37,856 nucleotides of DNA from Deltaproteobacteria bacterium. GTDB lineage: Bacteria; Desulfobacterota; DSM-4660; Desulfatiglandales; B25-G16. Shown here piece after piece: positions 25,839 to 34,240 of the stretch. The stretch is from positions 1 through 37,856 of the forward strand of contig JAFDDS010000001.1 of the NCBI GenBank assembly GCA_019310745.1, written 5' to 3'. How positions within the stretch are numbered: position 1 is the stretch's first letter; every line of letters starts with the position of its first letter. Made by a program: the position numbers and the translations under genes. The notes under the pieces are model-generated. The model had not been told where the DNA came from, ran no database searches, and worked only from the letters and a program-made list of their open reading frames with translations.

Positions 25839-26486
25839 TCAATTCGGAGGGCCATTAGAAAAAAATTCTTTAAAAAAGGAAATATCACGTTTATCAAACG
25901 GCTCAACACGTTCAGGATGCCACATCATTCCCGCAATGTCATATTCACCGTGTTCAAATGCTTCAATCACGTTATCTTCAGCCATACGAGCGCTTATATC
26001 AAAAGCATCTTTAATGTCAGAAATTGAAAAATTGTGATATGAATTTACAACACAATGTTTTTCGTAAAAACGACCGAACCTGCTATTAACCTGAATTGAA
26101 ATCGGATGCGATTCGGTCACATGTCCTTCAACCCTCTTCATTGACAAACTAAAATAATGCGCTATCAGTTGCATACCTCTGCAAACACCAAGCAACGACA
26201 GATCACGATCGATTGCTTCTTTGACCAAGCCTCGCTCAAAACTATCCCTTTTCTTGCATAAATCATCCCCTGGACAGCAGCAGGATAAATCATTTCCACC
26301 TGTTAAAAGAATTCCCACAGGATTAAAAGCACTAAAATAATCAACCACATTACCATTTATTGGCACTGCAACAGGTATTAATCCACACTCCTTTAGAAAA
26401 CTCGCCCATCGAATATCAAGGCATTCTCTGGTCTCATCATAAGCTTCGACGTTAGTTAGTCTCTGACTTAACAGTATAGTCTTCAC
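25839..26486 (-). CDS. Probable gamma-glutamyl-CDP-amidate hydrolase (class I amidotransferase fold, Cj1417-like)
   Basis: A 215-residue protein of the peptidase C26/PuuD-like glutamine amidotransferase family. The catalytic triad is visible: Cys102 in LLGVCRGMQ, and His190 and Glu192 in MMWHPERVEPF. LLTGGNDL at 60-67 forms the oxyanion region. In C. jejuni, Cj1417 removes glutamate from gamma-glutamyl-CDP-amidate to release cytidine diphosphoramidate. A lone PuuD-like enzyme would degrade gamma-glutamyl-GABA, but no polyamine genes are near. Its ATG overlaps the stop of the glutamine kinase gene by 4 bases (26483-26486), tying the two functions together. Confidence 0.8.
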   Translation of the reverse strand: MKTILLSQRLTNVEAYDETRECLDIRWASFLKECGLIPVAVPINGNVVDYFSAFNPVGILLTGGNDLSCCCPGDDLCKKRDSFERGLVKEAIDRDLSLLGVCRGMQLIAHYFSLSMKRVEGHVTESHPISIQVNSRFGRFYEKHCVVNSYHNFSISDIKDAFDISARMAEDNVIEAFEHGEYDIAGMMWHPERVEPFDKRDISFFKEFFSNGPPN

Positions 26487-28822
26487 CGCAAAACCTTAAC
26501 TTGCCTCTTCTCACAGTCAATTTCCAGAATTTCCGCCCTGCTCCAGTTTTTGAAGTTTTTTTCACCGGCTCCGATAACCGAAGGGATTTTCAGCTCAGCA
26601 GCTCTAATTGCCATGTGAGAATTCGCTCCGCCATACATCGTTACAAGGCCGGCAATATTTTTTGAAAAAATCCAGTCATATCCGGGGTCAGCCCCGGCAA
26701 TAAAAACTATCTTCATCGAAAGCTCCCTGCTTAACAGCCCATCTTCTCTCACGACCTCTCCTTGGCATCTGCCAAGAGTTACATAGTTAGGCACATCTTC
26801 ATCAAGTTCAAATTCGAAAACATCTTCAGGATCAACGATAACCGGAGGAAGCTTTATAGCTTTTGTAACATCATAAAAAAGTCGATTTCTTTCCGACTCC
26901 TCCTTAAGAATATTCGACATGTCACGATGATCCAGTGTCGAATATAATTGCAGAACAGTATTAATATTCAAAAATGATGCGTCATCCGCGGATAGTCCAT
27001 ATTTCAGGGCCAATCGTTTAATCAATCTAATTGCTTCACTAATGCTACGTGAAAAAACAAACTTTGCATATTCCCGGCCTTCAATAGCATCTTTTAAAAA
27101 ACCAATCATTCCATTTGCGCTAATATTCAGTCCTTCTCTTTTCAATATTCTATCAAGTTCGTCCACTGCTTTAGAATGAAACTCAAAATTTGCGCATTCA
27201 TCAGGTTTCTGCGTCACATCTGTAAAATACACCTGGTATGCCTCGTCATAACGTCTTGAATGAATATCGTACGTACCTGGCCTTAAATGCCCATATTTAG
27301 CCAAAAAATCATCCTGACTAAAATTGAAATGATCGTTGGCCATTTCTTTAGCAATCGTATTAAGGGATGACATAAACAAATTCATATCACTTTCAGAGAT
27401 CAATCCTATACTTACAAAAGACTGCAAAATTTGAACGGCAATAAACCCGGCTCTTGCAATGCCGGCAAAAGGAAGCGTTCCATAACGACAGCAGTCTTCG
27501 ATTAACCAATAAATTTTTTCAAGAATGCTAAGTTGTGAATCTAAAATTATATTCTGCCTTTCTTTTAGATGCTCTATCTTCTTAATATCAGATCTAAATA
27601 CTCCTTCTTTGGGTACGACAATGTTATTTGTTAATCTGAGTAATGCCCCTTTCAAGGCGAATAGGTCTTTCTGAGAAAATCCGGAAAGACTTAACTCTTG
27701 GAGTTTTTCATCTATATTTAGGAAATAGCAAGACAGAATAATCTTAAACTCAACCTTGTCGTGGAAACTCCGGTTTGAGCTCAAACTATCAAGATAGTAG
27801 TTGGCCAAGCTTGAAGATAACCGTTCATCTAATTCTTTAGGAATAAATGAGTTGAAACTCACACGTACATCAATGTATGGCAGTCCAAGAAAGGTTATTA
27901 TCAGAGGGAAAGAGCGAAGATTCTTATAGCCGTAATTATCTCGCTGATATGCCCAGGTTCTATCCGTAATAAGGTACTTATAAAGTGAAAGCGCAAGCGG
28001 TCTTGGTTTCACACCAATCATTTCGGCTGGATTCCAGTCTGGCATTATCCCAAATATTGTATGATCGCCATATAAATACGGATGAGGTTTGTTGAGTTTT
28101 ACTATTTTCTTATATATCTTATTCAGAAAATGCTCAATTTTATCGGTTTCCGGCAAATCCGGGTAAGAGTGAACAAGTGGACGAACCTGAAACAGGTATA
28201 CTCGATCACTTGAATCTATGGCAAACTCTATATCAAGGTACTCGCAGTTCAAACTTTCTTCAATCTCTTCAACAGCCTTGAAAAGTGAAACGAACCTCCT
28301 CTCATTTGTTCTATAACCACGAAACTTGATCAAGGTTTTCAGGTTTTTGTAACGACCCGATGTCACTTTGTCTGTTTTGTTTGATTCATCGTCATAATTC
28401 ACTATATAGTAAGGGCCAAGTGTATCGAGATCACGTGTAAGAACCACGCCGCTTATAGATACATCCTCGATAAATGGCTGCAAAAACACCTGGTTCTCTG
28501 ATGAGCAATCCCTACCATATGAATCCACAACATTCTTAATTGCATTTATTATCAAATTTGTTTCAGAGACGTCCACGTTTCCCACACTAAGAAAACGTCC
28601 GGCGTTAGACTGGGTTAAAGAATCCTCACTAATAGCAGAAGACCTGATAATAACTTTTTGATAACATTCGGATAATCCTTTTTCAATGCGTGTCAGACAT
28701 CCCTGTCGATTGCTTTCCCATTCGCCCACGGTAAAGCGTACTTGTGGCAAGACCACACTGTGCTTCAAAATCCAGCGTAATTTGTCTAAGGTTTCTGCCT
28801 TTGTTCCTAAAGTGACTAACAT
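26483..28822 (-). CDS. Probable L-glutamine kinase (PEP-synthase/PPDK-like, Cj1418-like)
   Basis: A 779-residue enzyme resembling PEP synthase. The N-terminal ATP-grasp part has LGTKAETLDKL near the start, VIIRSSAISEDS around residue 58 (PEP-synthase RSSA-x-ED) and VYLFQVRPLVHS. The C-terminal swivelling domain has YGGANSHMAIRAAELKIPSV with the phospho-acceptor His at about residue 736. That agrees with the His near 737 that I recall for Cj1418. The C-terminal PEP/pyruvate barrel of true PEP synthase is absent, as in glutamine kinases and rifampin phosphotransferases. Cj1418 phosphorylates the amide nitrogen of L-glutamine using ATP. I use the ATG at 28822, where homology starts, not the in-frame GTG at 28849. 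A rifampin-type phosphotransferase is the main alternative; the neighbours argue against it. Confidence 0.82.
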   Translation of the reverse strand: MLVTLGTKAETLDKLRWILKHSVVLPQVRFTVGEWESNRQGCLTRIEKGLSECYQKVIIRSSAISEDSLTQSNAGRFLSVGNVDVSETNLIINAIKNVVDSYGRDCSSENQVFLQPFIEDVSISGVVLTRDLDTLGPYYIVNYDDESNKTDKVTSGRYKNLKTLIKFRGYRTNERRFVSLFKAVEEIEESLNCEYLDIEFAIDSSDRVYLFQVRPLVHSYPDLPETDKIEHFLNKIYKKIVKLNKPHPYLYGDHTIFGIMPDWNPAEMIGVKPRPLALSLYKYLITDRTWAYQRDNYGYKNLRSFPLIITFLGLPYIDVRVSFNSFIPKELDERLSSSLANYYLDSLSSNRSFHDKVEFKIILSCYFLNIDEKLQELSLSGFSQKDLFALKGALLRLTNNIVVPKEGVFRSDIKKIEHLKERQNIILDSQLSILEKIYWLIEDCCRYGTLPFAGIARAGFIAVQILQSFVSIGLISESDMNLFMSSLNTIAKEMANDHFNFSQDDFLAKYGHLRPGTYDIHSRRYDEAYQVYFTDVTQKPDECANFEFHSKAVDELDRILKREGLNISANGMIGFLKDAIEGREYAKFVFSRSISEAIRLIKRLALKYGLSADDASFLNINTVLQLYSTLDHRDMSNILKEESERNRLFYDVTKAIKLPPVIVDPEDVFEFELDEDVPNYVTLGRCQGEVVREDGLLSRELSMKIVFIAGADPGYDWIFSKNIAGLVTMYGGANSHMAIRAAELKIPSVIGAGEKNFKNWSRAEILEIDCEKRQVKVLR

Positions 28823-28861
28823 GATTACCCGCCAGCACCTTCCTCGCACGCAAAAATTGAA

Positions 28862-29416
28862 TTAAGTGCTTATTATTGTATTCTTAGATTGTATGTTCAC
28901 AACATCTAATCCTAATCCCTCAAGTGTTTTTCGAGCTAAATCAACCGGTAGAACGCCATCAAGATTATTGTCCAGAACGAAGTCGGAATTCTTTGGCTCA
29001 GGAAATGGGATCTGGACGCCTACGACGTTATCAATTTCGCTACTCTCCGCCTTCTCGTATAATTGCTTGTTGTCCCTCTTTTTTAATATATCATAATCGA
29101 CTTTCACGTATACCTGCTTGTAATCACGTATAGTCTCACGTAGCTTATCCTGAATCTCATGAAATATTGATAAAACACAGGCCAGAACATTTACACCCTG
29201 GCTATCCAAAAAAATACACAAATTGTACAGTCGCTCCGCATTTTTTCGCCTATCCTCGATACTGTGCCCTAAGTCATCACCCATCAAAGTCCTAAAAGCA
29301 TCGCCATCCAATAATACCCACGATTTCTCCAGGCATGACGCCCTAAGCATTCTTATCATTTCACCGGCAATAGTGGTCTTCCCCGCTGCCGACATTCCAA
29401 TAATCCAGATCACCAT
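28862..29416 (-). CDS. Probable cytidine diphosphoramidate kinase (APS-kinase-like, Cj1415-like)
   Basis: A 184-residue P-loop kinase of the CysC type. Walker A is GMSAAGKTT at residues 7-15, followed by VLLDGDAFRTLMGDDLGHS and EDRRKNAERL, which parallel the LDGD-x-R and DR-x-EN-x-RR motifs of APS kinase. Sulfate-activation partners (CysN/CysD, sulfotransferases) are not in the window, and the usual FISPY stretch is changed to VLSIFHE. In C. jejuni, Cj1415 is such a CysC homologue and phosphorylates the 3'-hydroxyl of cytidine diphosphoramidate. Here the gene leads the phosphoramidate cassette, 39 bases before the glutamine kinase, whereas in Campylobacter it comes last. True APS kinase remains possible but fits the context poorly. 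Confidence 0.78.
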   Translation of the reverse strand: MVIWIIGMSAAGKTTIAGEMIRMLRASCLEKSWVLLDGDAFRTLMGDDLGHSIEDRRKNAERLYNLCIFLDSQGVNVLACVLSIFHEIQDKLRETIRDYKQVYVKVDYDILKKRDNKQLYEKAESSEIDNVVGVQIPFPEPKNSDFVLDNNLDGVLPVDLARKTLEGLGLDVVNIQSKNTIIST

Positions 29417-29467
29417 AATGAATCATCTGACTATAATACCTGAAATATAGCCGAAGAATATCTCCCC

Positions 29468-30856
29468 CTAAGTTTGCCGAAACCCCCTGAAACTTGCATC
29501 CCTCCCGGAATAAAGTAATTTAGATTGTTCTATAGTTTCAGACGCCCTTTTCTGATAATAATTAGTAATCAATCTTGTATTCGCATCCATTAGGCTCTTA
29601 TGAAATTCATCATCACTCATATCCGTAAAATTAACAGACAATAAATCTGAGTTAATGTGCTTATTTTCATAGAAATCCTCACAATCTTTAAGAAGGCCTT
29701 TTTCAATAGCATAGTAATAAAGTGGGCTTCCAGGGTAAGGTGTGACAGGACGAATTGTTCTCAACTCAGCGCCATCATCATATTTTAACAGAAACTCCAC
29801 TCCCCTGTTCAAGGTTGACTTATCCTCGCCAATGTTGCCAAAAATAATATTAAAACCTGGACTTATACCAACGTCTAGGGTGGCCTTGATACCATCAACA
29901 ATTTGTTTGGTCGTTAACTTTTTGTTCATGTTTTTCAGTACCCTGTCACTCATAGCTTCAATACCATAACTAATATAGACACACCCAGCTCGTCTCATTA
30001 ATTTCAATACATTAGGCTTGGCATAGTTTAACCTCCCAGCACAAAGCCATTTTATATTCAAATCTGCTTTGATTAGACTTTCACAAATGCTTATTGCTCT
30101 TTCTTCCGAGAACATTAAGAGTTCATCCGAAAATTGAATAATTTTAATACCATATTTTTCCTTTAATAATTTAATCTCTTCAATAATGCTCTCATTGCCT
30201 CTCTTTCTGTAACCTTTGTCCATCCGATAGCAAAAATTGCATTTAAACGTGCACCCTCTGCTGGATAAAACGGGCATTTGAAAATCAGTACTCTTACCTC
30301 TTGGCCTTTTTAGAAGCCGGTAATAGTCAATTGGAAACAAATCATACGCTGGAAAGGAAATAGTATCGATATCTTTTATTAAAGGCTGCCTTTCATTTAC
30401 TATAACATTATCACCCTCACGAAAAGCTATCCCTTTAATAGTTTTCAATGATTTGTGATTACCTAAGGCATTCATTAAGTTAACAACCGTTATTTCACCT
30501 TCACCAATGACTACCACATCAGCTTGCGTTTTTTTAAGAAAATATTCAGGTTCTGGAGAAGGCCCATGACCTCCGATCATATAAAATGGTCTATTTCGTG
30601 AATTATTTATCGCATTCGAAATATTTAATAGTTTTCTATATTGATAATACCCGCCTATTACCCCCACACCAATTGCATCATATTTGTTTTTGTCCAAAAA
30701 CTCTGTAAGGTGGTTATCTGGAAAATGATGTTGATCCTGGTTGTATATTTCTACTTCGTATCCTTCTCTTATAAGCACTGAAGCAATATACGCCAATCCT
30801 GATGGAAAATAATGTATATATGAATCATTATCGTAAACTACTAATAGTATCCTCAT
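29468..30856 (-). CDS. B12-binding-type radical SAM protein
   Basis: A 462-residue protein with a cobalamin-binding-like N-terminal domain (MRILLVVYDNDSYIHYFPSG, AIGVGVIGGYY, MIGGHGPSP, VIGEGE) and a radical SAM core with C202-x3-C206-x2-C209 in SSRGCTFKCNFCY. RPVTPYPGSPLYYYAIEKG near residue 360 is the common barrel-end motif of this class. A GGAGGT six bases before the ATG at 30856 is the strongest ribosome-binding site in the region. It lies immediately upstream of the phosphoramidate cassette (51 bases). B12 radical SAM enzymes methylate unactivated carbon and, in phosphinothricin synthesis, phosphorus; a role in sugar or phosphoramidate modification is therefore conceivable but unproven. 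Confidence 0.9.
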   Translation of the reverse strand: MRILLVVYDNDSYIHYFPSGLAYIASVLIREGYEVEIYNQDQHHFPDNHLTEFLDKNKYDAIGVGVIGGYYQYRKLLNISNAINNSRNRPFYMIGGHGPSPEPEYFLKKTQADVVVIGEGEITVVNLMNALGNHKSLKTIKGIAFREGDNVIVNERQPLIKDIDTISFPAYDLFPIDYYRLLKRPRGKSTDFQMPVLSSRGCTFKCNFCYRMDKGYRKRGNESIIEEIKLLKEKYGIKIIQFSDELLMFSEERAISICESLIKADLNIKWLCAGRLNYAKPNVLKLMRRAGCVYISYGIEAMSDRVLKNMNKKLTTKQIVDGIKATLDVGISPGFNIIFGNIGEDKSTLNRGVEFLLKYDDGAELRTIRPVTPYPGSPLYYYAIEKGLLKDCEDFYENKHINSDLLSVNFTDMSDDEFHKSLMDANTRLITNYYQKRASETIEQSKLLYSGRDASFRGFRQT

Positions 30857-30998
30857 AGTATACCTCCGCCTTAGTAAGCTTCCCGCTGAATTTGAAAAAG
30901 ACGAATCTATTTACCAAACAATAGATCCTGTATACCAATTACCAAATACCATTAGCGGGTAATCCTTTTTGTAGGTAATTAACTTTCCGCCATAATGA

Positions 30999-32039
30999 TT
31001 ACAAAAATAACCCACGAAATTCACCGTTCGCACTTATATACTCATCAATGTGTCCTATATCCTTCCAATACTCACGCACAGGAAAGGCAACAGTTAAGCG
31101 CCGCTGTGCTAATAATATTTCAAAGAGCTCTGGCATATCAAAAGAACTGTCTGATGGAATCAGATTCAGTATCTCAGGAGAAAACACATAAATTCCAGCG
31201 TTAATAAAAACTGAATAAATAGGTTTTTCCTCTATGCTTAAAATACGATGCTCATCTACGGTAATAACACCATAAGGTACTTTAAAATCGTGCTTCCGCA
31301 CACACATGGTAGCTACCGCCTGTTGCCTCTCATGAAACTCTATCAATTGCTCCAGGTTAACCCTGCTCAACACATCTCCGTTCATGACAAGAAACGGCAA
31401 CCTTGGCTTTTTCGTAATCAGGCTCAAAGCTCCGGCCGTACCCATCTGTTTAGATTCACGTAAATATTCTATCTCCACTCCCCACTGAGAACCGTTTCCG
31501 AAATATTCTTCTATCATCTCCGACATATAGTTAATGGACAGGTAAAATTTCCCAAATCCGCTTTCTGAGAAATTTGTAATAATAGTTTCCAGCAATGGCT
31601 TATCACCTACCTTCAAAAGGGGTTTAGGGCATTCCTCCGTTAGGGGACGTAAACGTTTTCCCAGTCCCCCGGCCATAATCACAACTAGATTGTCTCGGGG
31701 CTGCAATGCCAATTCATCTAATAGAAGAATATCAATTATCCTCCAACTGCCATCGAGTACCGCCATGTGTCTGCGCTTAATACGGCGAAGGTACTGAATT
31801 CCCTCTTCTCTGCTTTTTTCAGCCGGCCAAAATGAAAAGTCACGATTCATGACTGAATAGAGCGAGGTTTCAAGACTAACTCCTCTTAGAAAAATCCGTC
31901 GGAGATCTCCATCTGTGAACATGCCGATCATGCTACCGTTTTCATCAATGACGAATAGAACTCCTAACCCTACACTATCCATTTGTTTCATTGCTTCCAT
32001 CAATGAGCAGTCACCGGTTCTACATAGTTCTTTTATCAT
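30999..32039 (-). CDS. CBS-domain sugar-1-phosphate nucleotidyltransferase (PtmE-like)
   Basis: A 346-residue fusion. Residues about 8-112 form a CBS pair (MIGMFTDGDLRRIFLRG, then a second unit ending IIDILLLDEL). Residues 117-346 are a GT-A nucleotidyltransferase with IMAGGLGKRLRPLTEECPKPL and FLVMNGDVLSR as metal site. The same CBS plus transferase layout occurs in PtmE of C. jejuni, which makes GDP-glucosamine at the start of the legionaminic acid route. Mannose-1-phosphate guanylyltransferase-like proteins are close relatives. The NeuB-, NeuC- and NeuA-type genes just upstream support the PtmE reading. CBS domains usually bind adenylates, so activity may respond to energy state (family knowledge, not shown here). 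Confidence 0.83.
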   Translation of the reverse strand: MIKELCRTGDCSLMEAMKQMDSVGLGVLFVIDENGSMIGMFTDGDLRRIFLRGVSLETSLYSVMNRDFSFWPAEKSREEGIQYLRRIKRRHMAVLDGSWRIIDILLLDELALQPRDNLVVIMAGGLGKRLRPLTEECPKPLLKVGDKPLLETIITNFSESGFGKFYLSINYMSEMIEEYFGNGSQWGVEIEYLRESKQMGTAGALSLITKKPRLPFLVMNGDVLSRVNLEQLIEFHERQQAVATMCVRKHDFKVPYGVITVDEHRILSIEEKPIYSVFINAGIYVFSPEILNLIPSDSSFDMPELFEILLAQRRLTVAFPVREYWKDIGHIDEYISANGEFRGLFL

Positions 32040-32115
32040 CTTGTTCTACCTTCTAATTTGATGTTATATGGCTTATAATAACTCTCCAACTATGAAAGAA
32101 AATAACCAAATCAGG

Positions 32116-33204
32116 TTAGTAATTAGTCCTCAACGCTACATTTCCTTTTTTTTCTTTTAAAAAACATATTTCGCCGCAGAATTCAGGGTAATTCCCTTTC
32201 AACATATTCTTCCTGTATTCCAAAGCGTTCTGGCTATTCATAGCTTTCTCAAGCCCTCCGATCGCATCATGGAGAGGGTCAAATTCTCTTCTTGGGCACG
32301 GACACAAATAACCATCAGTATTAATGAACGGATCCTCAAAACACGAAAAGCAAATATTTTTTTGCCTTTTCATTTCGATTACCGGATCAATGCTGACGCC
32401 ATAGGCTGAAGGCTGCACTTTCCAATCAAGTCTATTTGCTTTTATGTCTTTTTCGATTTTGTCCAATAATGATATATAATCTTCATCTGAAACCTTTTTA
32501 CATTTATCATTACGCAATTGCTCCGTCATAAACAAAGGAATTGTATGAATAACCTTTATGTTTTTCGCCTCTTTAAGTACATCCACAATATTGAACAAGG
32601 CATTGTAATTCAAGCTTGCCACAACAGAATTAATCTGCAGAAACAATTTTGTCTCATTGCTGATATATTTGATCATTCCTACAATTTGTCGCAAATCAGA
32701 TCCTCTGAATTCAGTTAATTTGTCCATTGAAAAAGCATCGACACTTAATTCAATGTGTGTTAGACCTGCGGCGACAATCTCATCAACCTTCTGAGGCGTT
32801 AACAGCGTGCCATTAGTAGTTATTTTCACATTATCGGACTTTTCTCTGACAATCCTAATAGCTTCAGCCAAATTGGGATATAACAAAGGTTCTCCAAGGC
32901 CGGCGAGATGAATTAAGCGAAAATGGCCCTCTGTATTGCTTACTATGTTTCTTAATACTTCCAATCTAATGTGTTTGTTCAGTACTCCCTGATATTGAGA
33001 ATCATGCCTATAACACCACTTGCACTTTAGATTGCAGTAAGTCGTGATCGCGATCGCTAAACGCCTGTAAGACATACTATCCTGGTAACAAAAAGGGCTC
33101 GCATCCTCACCGAGCAACAACAACTCCAAATACTTCATCAAACGCCCGGGCATCCCTTCAAAATTGGCCAGGAATTCCAACATTTCCTTTTTCCGATGGT
33201 GCAT
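32116..33204 (-). CDS. Radical SAM/SPASM-like protein in the nonulosonate module
   Basis: A 362-residue radical SAM enzyme with C57-x3-C61-x2-C64 in TYCNLKCKWCYRHD, GLGEPLLYPNL and TTNGTLLT, all typical core motifs. Near the C-terminus, ICFSCFEDPF, YLCPCPRREF and FCGEICFLK supply cysteines for an auxiliary cluster. It starts two bases after the NeuB-type gene, so it is very likely co-translated with the nonulosonate genes. It may oxidise, deaminate or epimerise an intermediate or product of that pathway. I know of no nonulosonic acid pathway that requires a radical SAM step, so either the product is modified or this belongs to another branch. An ATG seven codons in (33183) is an alternative start. 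Confidence 0.88.
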   Translation of the reverse strand: MHHRKKEMLEFLANFEGMPGRLMKYLELLLLGEDASPFCYQDSMSYRRLAIAITTYCNLKCKWCYRHDSQYQGVLNKHIRLEVLRNIVSNTEGHFRLIHLAGLGEPLLYPNLAEAIRIVREKSDNVKITTNGTLLTPQKVDEIVAAGLTHIELSVDAFSMDKLTEFRGSDLRQIVGMIKYISNETKLFLQINSVVASLNYNALFNIVDVLKEAKNIKVIHTIPLFMTEQLRNDKCKKVSDEDYISLLDKIEKDIKANRLDWKVQPSAYGVSIDPVIEMKRQKNICFSCFEDPFINTDGYLCPCPRREFDPLHDAIGGLEKAMNSQNALEYRKNMLKGNYPEFCGEICFLKEKKGNVALRTNY

Positions 33205-33206
33205 TT

Positions 33207-34235
33207 CTATTTTTCAATATCCTCTAATGAAATGAGCGAATCTTCCTCCATATCCCGCTTTGCCCTTTTGCCTATAATTTCGCGTAATCTCTTAGGAGGA
33301 ATGCCTGTTCCTGGACGTTTTGTAATTAGCAGGTCTTCTGTAATGACCTCGCCTTTTCTTATTCTGCTTTTTGTTAGAATACTTCTCCTGCCTTTCAACC
33401 TCGTTTCTTCTTCTGAATCACACGGCCTTTTTTCATAGTCTCCCATTGCGGTTTCAATTTCCCGAATTGCGGCTACGAACTCCTTTAATTCATCAGGGTT
33501 TAGCGAGGCCTTGTGGTCCGGTCCCGAAAGTTCTTTGTCCAATGTAAAGTGCTTTTCAATAACCTTGGCACCAATAGCAACGGCGGCTACAGACACATAA
33601 ATCCCGGTGGTATGATCCGAATACCCGACAGGAAATTCAAATATTTGCATCAAGGTTTTCATTGCGTCCAGATTAACATCCTTTAACCGGGTGGGATAAC
33701 AGGAAGTACAGTGCAATAAGATAATTTCCTTATTATAGGCGGATATTACTTCCACAGCCTCCTCAATTTCATTAATGTAAGAAGCACCAGTAGATATTAT
33801 CATTGGCTTCTGTTTTTTTGCGATATATTCCAAAAAAGGAAGATCCGTTATTTCTCCAGAGCCGACTTTAAATTGGTCAACACCGATCCTTTCCAACAAA
33901 TCCACACTCTCTCTGTCGTAAGGGGTGGAAATAAATTTCAATCCGGCCTTTTCTGAATATTCTTTCAGGCTTATTGTTTCCCCCTCGGATAATTCAAGTC
34001 GTTTCAGCATTTCAAACTGTGATTCTACGTCATAACTATTTTCCTTTTGATAGGTTTCCTTTTCCAGATCTCGTTTTGCTAGCAATTCTGTCTTAAAATT
34101 CTGAAACTTTACAGCGTCGACTCCGGCATTCCTAGCCACACCAATCATCTGATAAGCCATGTTCATATTGCCGTTATGATTGACACCAGCTTCCGCGATA
34201 ATAAACACGCGATTATCGAGCAGCACAATAAGCAT
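33207..34235 (-). CDS. Nonulosonic acid synthase (NeuB/LegI/PseI family)
   Basis: A 342-residue synthase that condenses PEP with a six-carbon amino sugar such as ManNAc or 2,4-diacetamido-2,4,6-trideoxymannose to give a nine-carbon acid. AEAGVNHNGNMNMAYQM at residues 15-31 and KFQNFKTE are the NeuB hallmarks. KVGSGEITDLPFLEYIA and SDHTTGIYVSVAA follow in order. The C-terminal 60 residues are the antifreeze-like SAF domain (RIRKGEVITEDLLITKRPG). Whether the product is sialic, legionaminic or another acid cannot be fixed from this; the PtmE-like partner favours the legionaminic type. It sits 5 bases after the 2-epimerase gene and 2 before the radical SAM gene. Confidence 0.93.
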   Translation of the reverse strand: MLIVLLDNRVFIIAEAGVNHNGNMNMAYQMIGVARNAGVDAVKFQNFKTELLAKRDLEKETYQKENSYDVESQFEMLKRLELSEGETISLKEYSEKAGLKFISTPYDRESVDLLERIGVDQFKVGSGEITDLPFLEYIAKKQKPMIISTGASYINEIEEAVEVISAYNKEIILLHCTSCYPTRLKDVNLDAMKTLMQIFEFPVGYSDHTTGIYVSVAAVAIGAKVIEKHFTLDKELSGPDHKASLNPDELKEFVAAIREIETAMGDYEKRPCDSEEETRLKGRRSILTKSRIRKGEVITEDLLITKRPGTGIPPKRLREIIGKRAKRDMEEDSLISLEDIEK

Positions 34236-34240
34236 CCATG

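Noticed and set aside
28862..29416. Reading the CysC-like gene as a sulfate-activation APS kinase with the 'sulfatase' gene as partner (sulfated glycan)
   Set aside because: No CysN/CysD, PAPS sulfotransferase or intact sulfatase motif is present. The three neighbouring genes instead complete the phosphoramidate set.
31313..31320. Minus-strand GGCGGTAG, the ops/JUMPstart core for RfaH antitermination
   Set aside because: It lies inside the CBS-nucleotidyltransferase coding sequence, not in a leader before the operon, so it is most likely a chance match.
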